NCBI GenBank assembly: GCA_002344625.1
Contig: DDUE01000045.1
Span: 1 to 6,725 of the forward strand
Origin: Rhodocyclaceae bacterium UBA2346
GTDB lineage: Bacteria; Pseudomonadota; Gammaproteobacteria; Burkholderiales; Rhodocyclaceae
Reading direction: 5' to 3'
DNA length: 6,725 nucleotides
The stretch's first letter is position 1. Each line of letters opens with the position of its first letter. Below the pieces are notes generated by a model. It had not been told where the DNA came from. It ran no database searches and saw nothing but the letters and a program-made list of their open reading frames with translations. Below, in pieces: positions 4,023 to 6,725 of the stretch. A program made the position numbers and the translations under genes.

Positions 4023-5993
4023 TCAGGTTTTGCGCCGCTGCATCGCGACCACCCGGTTGCGCCCCTGCTCCTTGGCGGCATACGCCCCCTCGTCGGCGAG
4101 CCGGATCAGCGCCTCGGCATCGCGAACATGGGAATCACGGGTCGCGACCCCGATGCTCACCGAAAGCTCGAGCTCCGCACTGCGCACGCTCAACCGGCGC
4201 GCCGCCACCGCGCGGCGCAGGCGTTCGGCGCAGATCAAGGCATCGTCGACCGTGGTATTGGGGCAGATCAGCATGAATTCGTCCCCCCCCACGCGGCATA
4301 TGATCTCCTGGCGCCGCAACTGGGCCTTGAGCGCTTCGGCGGCGACCTTCAGCGCAGCATCGCCGACGGCGTGGCCATAACCGTCGTTGATCGACTTCAA
4401 ACCGTCGAAGTCGACCACCATGCAACTGAGCGGACTGCCGTCACGCATGGACGCGATCCAGGCCTGGTCCAGGCGCTCGTCGGCGTAGCGGCGATTCTTG
4501 AAGCCGGTCAGGAAGTCCGTCACCGCCGCTTCCTTGAGGCGACGGTTGGTGACCGCGAGTTCGGCGGCGAAACGGCGCAGCTCTTCGCGCTCCTGCTTCA
4601 ACTCGCGCTGCAGCCCAACCACCCGGATGCCGGAGCGCAGCCGCGCTCCGAGCAGGCGCTTCGAGAAGGGCGCAGCCGTCACATCGTCGGCGCCGGCATC
4701 GAATGCCGACAGCAACATGTCGACTTCCGCCTGCGGCGCGATTGCGAGCACGTAGATGGAACGTCCCACCCGGATCCGGCGCATGGACCGGATGAACTCC
4801 AGGTCCGCGGGCGTCGCCGTGGCGATCACGACCAGATTGGGCAGCACGTCCAGCGCCTTCTCCAGCCCCTGATTCGCATCGCCCGCCTCCACCGTCTCGA
4901 GCCCCAGCGCCCGCGCCACATCGACGGCCTTGCCGCGCTCACCGACCTCCGCATCGACGATCAGCGCGCGCAACGCATCCTGGGACGCCGGCGCGCGGCC
5001 CGGCTCCGCGGCGCCGAGTACCGGCCGGGCCGGCGCCGGCACCTCCACCGTGACTTCTTCCGGCCAGGTGGTCGGCGCTTCGCTCACCAGATCGTTTACC
5101 GAGAACCGCTCCGGCATATCCAGCTGGAGCAGCTTGCCCCAATCCAGCCACTGCGAAATGATCCGGTCGCAATCGACCAGCACGTCCGCCTGTTCGACCT
5201 CGGCTTCGAGCGCCTTTCCGAACACCACGTGCAGCAGGCCGGAACGTTTCTTGGCCGGACCCAGGCACATGTCCGCGAGCGCGCGCGCGAGCGCAAGCTG
5301 CAGCGCCAGCCGCTGCAGGCGCCCGCCCCGGGCCACGACATCCGCATCGACCCGCTCGAACTGGCCCGCGACCTCGACGAAAATCGGCGGCAGGCCCCAG
5401 TCACGCAGCATCGCCATGCCCAACTCGGTATGGGTCATCGCAAATACGTCGTGCTCGAGCGCCTGCAGGTCGACCTGCGGATCGCGCCCGGCCCGATCGA
5501 TCACCTTCGAATAGTCCTCGGCATAGACCGTCGCCAGGGCCAGCTCGCCCACCCGCGTGAGGAGCCCCAGGCTGAACATCTCGTCGGCCGCGGCGATCCG
5601 CGTGCGTTGCGTCACCACCTGCATCGCCACGGCCAGCGCCAGCGAATACGACCAGAAGCGGTTGTAGTCGAACGACCTGCACATGCCGCTGCGATAGTTC
5701 GAAAGCAGCGAAAAACCCAGCGCCATGGTCCTGACCGCGGGCAGACCCAGAATCATCAACGCTTCGTTGGCCGACGACACCGACCGGCGGTTCATCGCGA
5801 TCAGGCCGTTCGCAGCCTTGATGAGCCGGCCCACGAACGCCGGATCGCCGCTGACCACCCGCCCCAGTTCGGTTAGCGACACATCATGCTGGGCGGTCAG
5901 TTTGATGATGGCGAGCGCCACCCCACGCGGAGACGGCAACTCACCCGAGATCCTGAGCTGTTCGAACTTGTCAATGTCGAGCGGACGGGTCAT
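4023..5993 (-). CDS. HDOD / pseudo-receiver / GGDEF protein, probable diguanylate cyclase
   Basis: 656 residues, no signal peptide or membrane helix, so cytoplasmic. Residues ~12-212 are an HDOD domain (GELPSPRGVALAII, SGDPAFVGRLIKAANG, ALMILGLPAVRTMAL, FWSYSLALA); the HD motif of true phosphohydrolases is replaced (LGLLTRVGEL, 143-151). A Pro/Ala-rich linker at ~305-340 leads to a receiver-like fold (341-460) ending GADDVTAAPF. There the phosphoacceptor Asp is Ala391, the switch Thr is Ala419 and the catalytic Lys is Ala441, so it should not be phosphorylated. A helical linker (461-490) joins the GGDEF domain (~490-650): DFLTGFKNRRY, metal-binding Asp528, INDGYGH and intact GGDEF at 569-573. 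The inhibitory I-site RxxD is RRQE (561-564). It should make c-di-GMP from two GTP. ATG at 5993 has AGAGG six bases upstream. It lies 157 nt before flhD, same strand. Partner and signal are unknown. Confidence 0.93.
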   Translation of the reverse strand: MTRPLDIDKFEQLRISGELPSPRGVALAIIKLTAQHDVSLTELGRVVSGDPAFVGRLIKAANGLIAMNRRSVSSANEALMILGLPAVRTMALGFSLLSNYRSGMCRSFDYNRFWSYSLALAVAMQVVTQRTRIAAADEMFSLGLLTRVGELALATVYAEDYSKVIDRAGRDPQVDLQALEHDVFAMTHTELGMAMLRDWGLPPIFVEVAGQFERVDADVVARGGRLQRLALQLALARALADMCLGPAKKRSGLLHVVFGKALEAEVEQADVLVDCDRIISQWLDWGKLLQLDMPERFSVNDLVSEAPTTWPEEVTVEVPAPARPVLGAAEPGRAPASQDALRALIVDAEVGERGKAVDVARALGLETVEAGDANQGLEKALDVLPNLVVIATATPADLEFIRSMRRIRVGRSIYVLAIAPQAEVDMLLSAFDAGADDVTAAPFSKRLLGARLRSGIRVVGLQRELKQEREELRRFAAELAVTNRRLKEAAVTDFLTGFKNRRYADERLDQAWIASMRDGSPLSCMVVDFDGLKSINDGYGHAVGDAALKVAAEALKAQLRRQEIICRVGGDEFMLICPNTTVDDALICAERLRRAVAARRLSVRSAELELSVSIGVATRDSHVRDAEALIRLADEGAYAAKEQGRNRVVAMQRRKT

Positions 5994-6023
5994 CCATTGC
6001 CTCTGCTAGCGATTGTCTGACGC

Positions 6024-6053
6024 ATCATACAGCCCGCCACGCCGATCACTGAA
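6024..6053 (-). promoter_or_regulatory. Candidate sigma-70 promoter of the HDOD-GGDEF gene
   Basis: On the minus strand TATGAT (6029-6024, 5/6 match to the -10) follows TTCAGT (6053-6048, 3/6 match to the -35) by 18 nt. Predicted start near 6017 would give a leader of about 24 nt with the Shine-Dalgarno AGAGG just before the ATG at 5993. The good -10 and position support it; the -35 is weak. Confidence 0.4.
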
Positions 6054-6125
6054 GCGCCTTTCGCGCCCCAACCGGAATCCGAGGCGGCCCCCCCCGGCGC
6101 GCCACAGAAAGACCCGGCATTTCCG

Positions 6126-6146
6126 CGACCGGCATGAAGCCGGTCG
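6126..6146 (-). terminator. Hairpin after the acyl-CoA dehydrogenase gene, possible terminator
   Basis: CGACCGGC and GCCGGTCG form a perfect 8-bp stem with a five-base loop, 17 nt past the stop at 6164. There is no T-run (CGGAAATG follows), so it may mark an mRNA 3' end or Rho-dependent site rather than act as a classical intrinsic terminator. It separates the metabolic gene from the HDOD-GGDEF gene. Confidence 0.4.
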
Positions 6147-6163
6147 AAGCTGCGGTCCGCCGT

Positions 6164-6725
6164 TCAAGCCTCCGGCGTCAACAACGAAACACCGAGGCGC
6201 GCCCGGCGGATCAGCCACGGGCTGGGCCGGTAGCGCGGGTCACGGTAGAACGCATGCAGGCCATCCAGAATGCGCAGAATCGTCGCGGCACCGATCGCGT
6301 CACCCCACGCCAGCGGCCCCTTGGGATACCCGAGCCCAAGCGTTACCGCCCGATCGATGTCCTCGGGTGTCGCGATGCGTTGCTGGGCAATGTCGCAGGC
6401 GACGTTCACGATCGTCGCCAGCATGCGTTGCGCGACGAAACCCGGGCTGTCGTGCACGACGCTCACCGATGACGCCCCGGTTGCGAGGGCCGCCCAGATC
6501 GCATCCCGCGACGCGGCCCGCGTCACCGGAGTCGTCATCAGCGTCGCGTGAGCACCGCAGCACAGGGGGTCGATACCCAGCGTCACCGCCGGATCCAGGT
6601 CTTCCGCCAGGGCGGTGTCGGTCACGTCGGCCCCTACCGGAAACACGATGCACACCGATCCCGCCTGCGGGCGCTCCCTCGCGTCCACGCGCACCGCCGT
6701 ACCCGCGAGGCGCGCGACCAGCCAG
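6164..6725 (-). CDS. 3-hydroxyacyl-CoA dehydrogenase, C-terminal part (truncated by window edge)
   Basis: 186 residues before a TGA at 6164; the frame is open to the right edge, so the N-terminal part lies outside. The family oxidises 3-hydroxyacyl-CoA to 3-oxoacyl-CoA with NAD+ in beta-oxidation or aromatic/phenylacetate degradation. The sequence belongs to the C-terminal helical dimerisation domain: DSPGFVAQRMLATIVNVACD (92-111), IATPEDIDRAVTLGLGYP (117-134), GPLAWGD (136-142) and YRDPRYRPSPWL (160-171), a pattern typical of PaaC/PaaH-like long dehydrogenases with a duplicated C-terminal domain. The first ~80 residues (GIDPLCCGAHATLMTTP) belong to the inter-domain region. A GTG at 6694 could be read as a start but has no support, since the same frame continues upstream as coding sequence. 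The exact substrate cannot be told. It is unrelated in function to the flagellar genes and marks the edge of the motility block. Confidence 0.85.
   Translation of the reverse strand, partial: WLVARLAGTAVRVDARERPQAGSVCIVFPVGADVTDTALAEDLDPAVTLGIDPLCCGAHATLMTTPVTRAASRDAIWAALATGASSVSVVHDSPGFVAQRMLATIVNVACDIAQQRIATPEDIDRAVTLGLGYPKGPLAWGDAIGAATILRILDGLHAFYRDPRYRPSPWLIRRARLGVSLLTPEA

Noticed and set aside
3957..5876. 639-codon plus-strand open frame opposite the HDOD-GGDEF gene
   Set aside because: It is His/Arg/Gln-rich without any recognisable domain and is the complement of a clearly coding GC-rich gene. Such long antisense frames are expected at this GC content.
6088..6095. Eight-C run between the dehydrogenase and HDOD-GGDEF genes
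   Set aside because: It lies in non-coding sequence upstream of the likely promoter, and I see no element whose spacing it would change.
6692..6694. GTG as start of a short 176-residue protein at the right end
   Set aside because: The frame continues upstream to the edge as plausible dehydrogenase sequence, and the fragment is only the C-terminal domain of a longer family.

Overview
The window is GC-rich DNA with every recognisable gene on the minus strand, so the genes read from right to left. The flhD-flhC-motA-motB-cheA order, Salmonella/E. coli-type FlhDC control, strong GC bias and a benzoate/aromatic-degrader style 3-hydroxyacyl-CoA dehydrogenase suggest a motile betaproteobacterium, perhaps Rhodocyclales (Azoarcus/Thauera-like). 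The taxonomy is an inference from gene content, not from a search.

Layout from right to left. (1) 6725-6164: the C-terminal 186 residues of a 3-hydroxyacyl-CoA dehydrogenase, a metabolic gene entering from outside the window and ending at a hairpin. (2) 5993-4023: a 656-residue HDOD / degenerate receiver / GGDEF protein with an intact GGDEF motif, so probably a diguanylate cyclase. (3) 3865-2977: flhD and flhC, the flagellar master regulator genes, overlapping by 32 nt and preceded by an AT-rich promoter-like island. (4) 2957-2926: a strong bidirectional intrinsic terminator. (5) 2784-896: motA and motB, the flagellar stator, behind a leader with a large GC-rich hairpin. (6) 815-789: a sequence that fits the sigma-28 (FliA) consensus almost perfectly. 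(7) 687-1: the first 229 codons of a CheA-type chemotaxis histidine kinase, running off the left edge.

Functionally this is a motility control block. FlhD4C2 switches on the flagellar cascade. MotA/MotB convert ion flow into torque. CheA, apparently under its own FliA promoter, starts chemotactic phosphorelay. The HDOD-GGDEF gene immediately upstream of flhDC is a plausible c-di-GMP input to the motile/sessile decision, but only by position and domain content.

Most of the window is ordinary flagellar biology. The points worth a second look are the HDOD-pseudoreceiver-GGDEF protein, the altered phosphoacceptor pocket of CheA (His48 kept, Lys51 and His67 replaced), the FliA promoter that splits motB from cheA, the long flhD/flhC overlap, and the structured motA leader. 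I see no RNA gene, insertion sequence, CRISPR array or attachment site.
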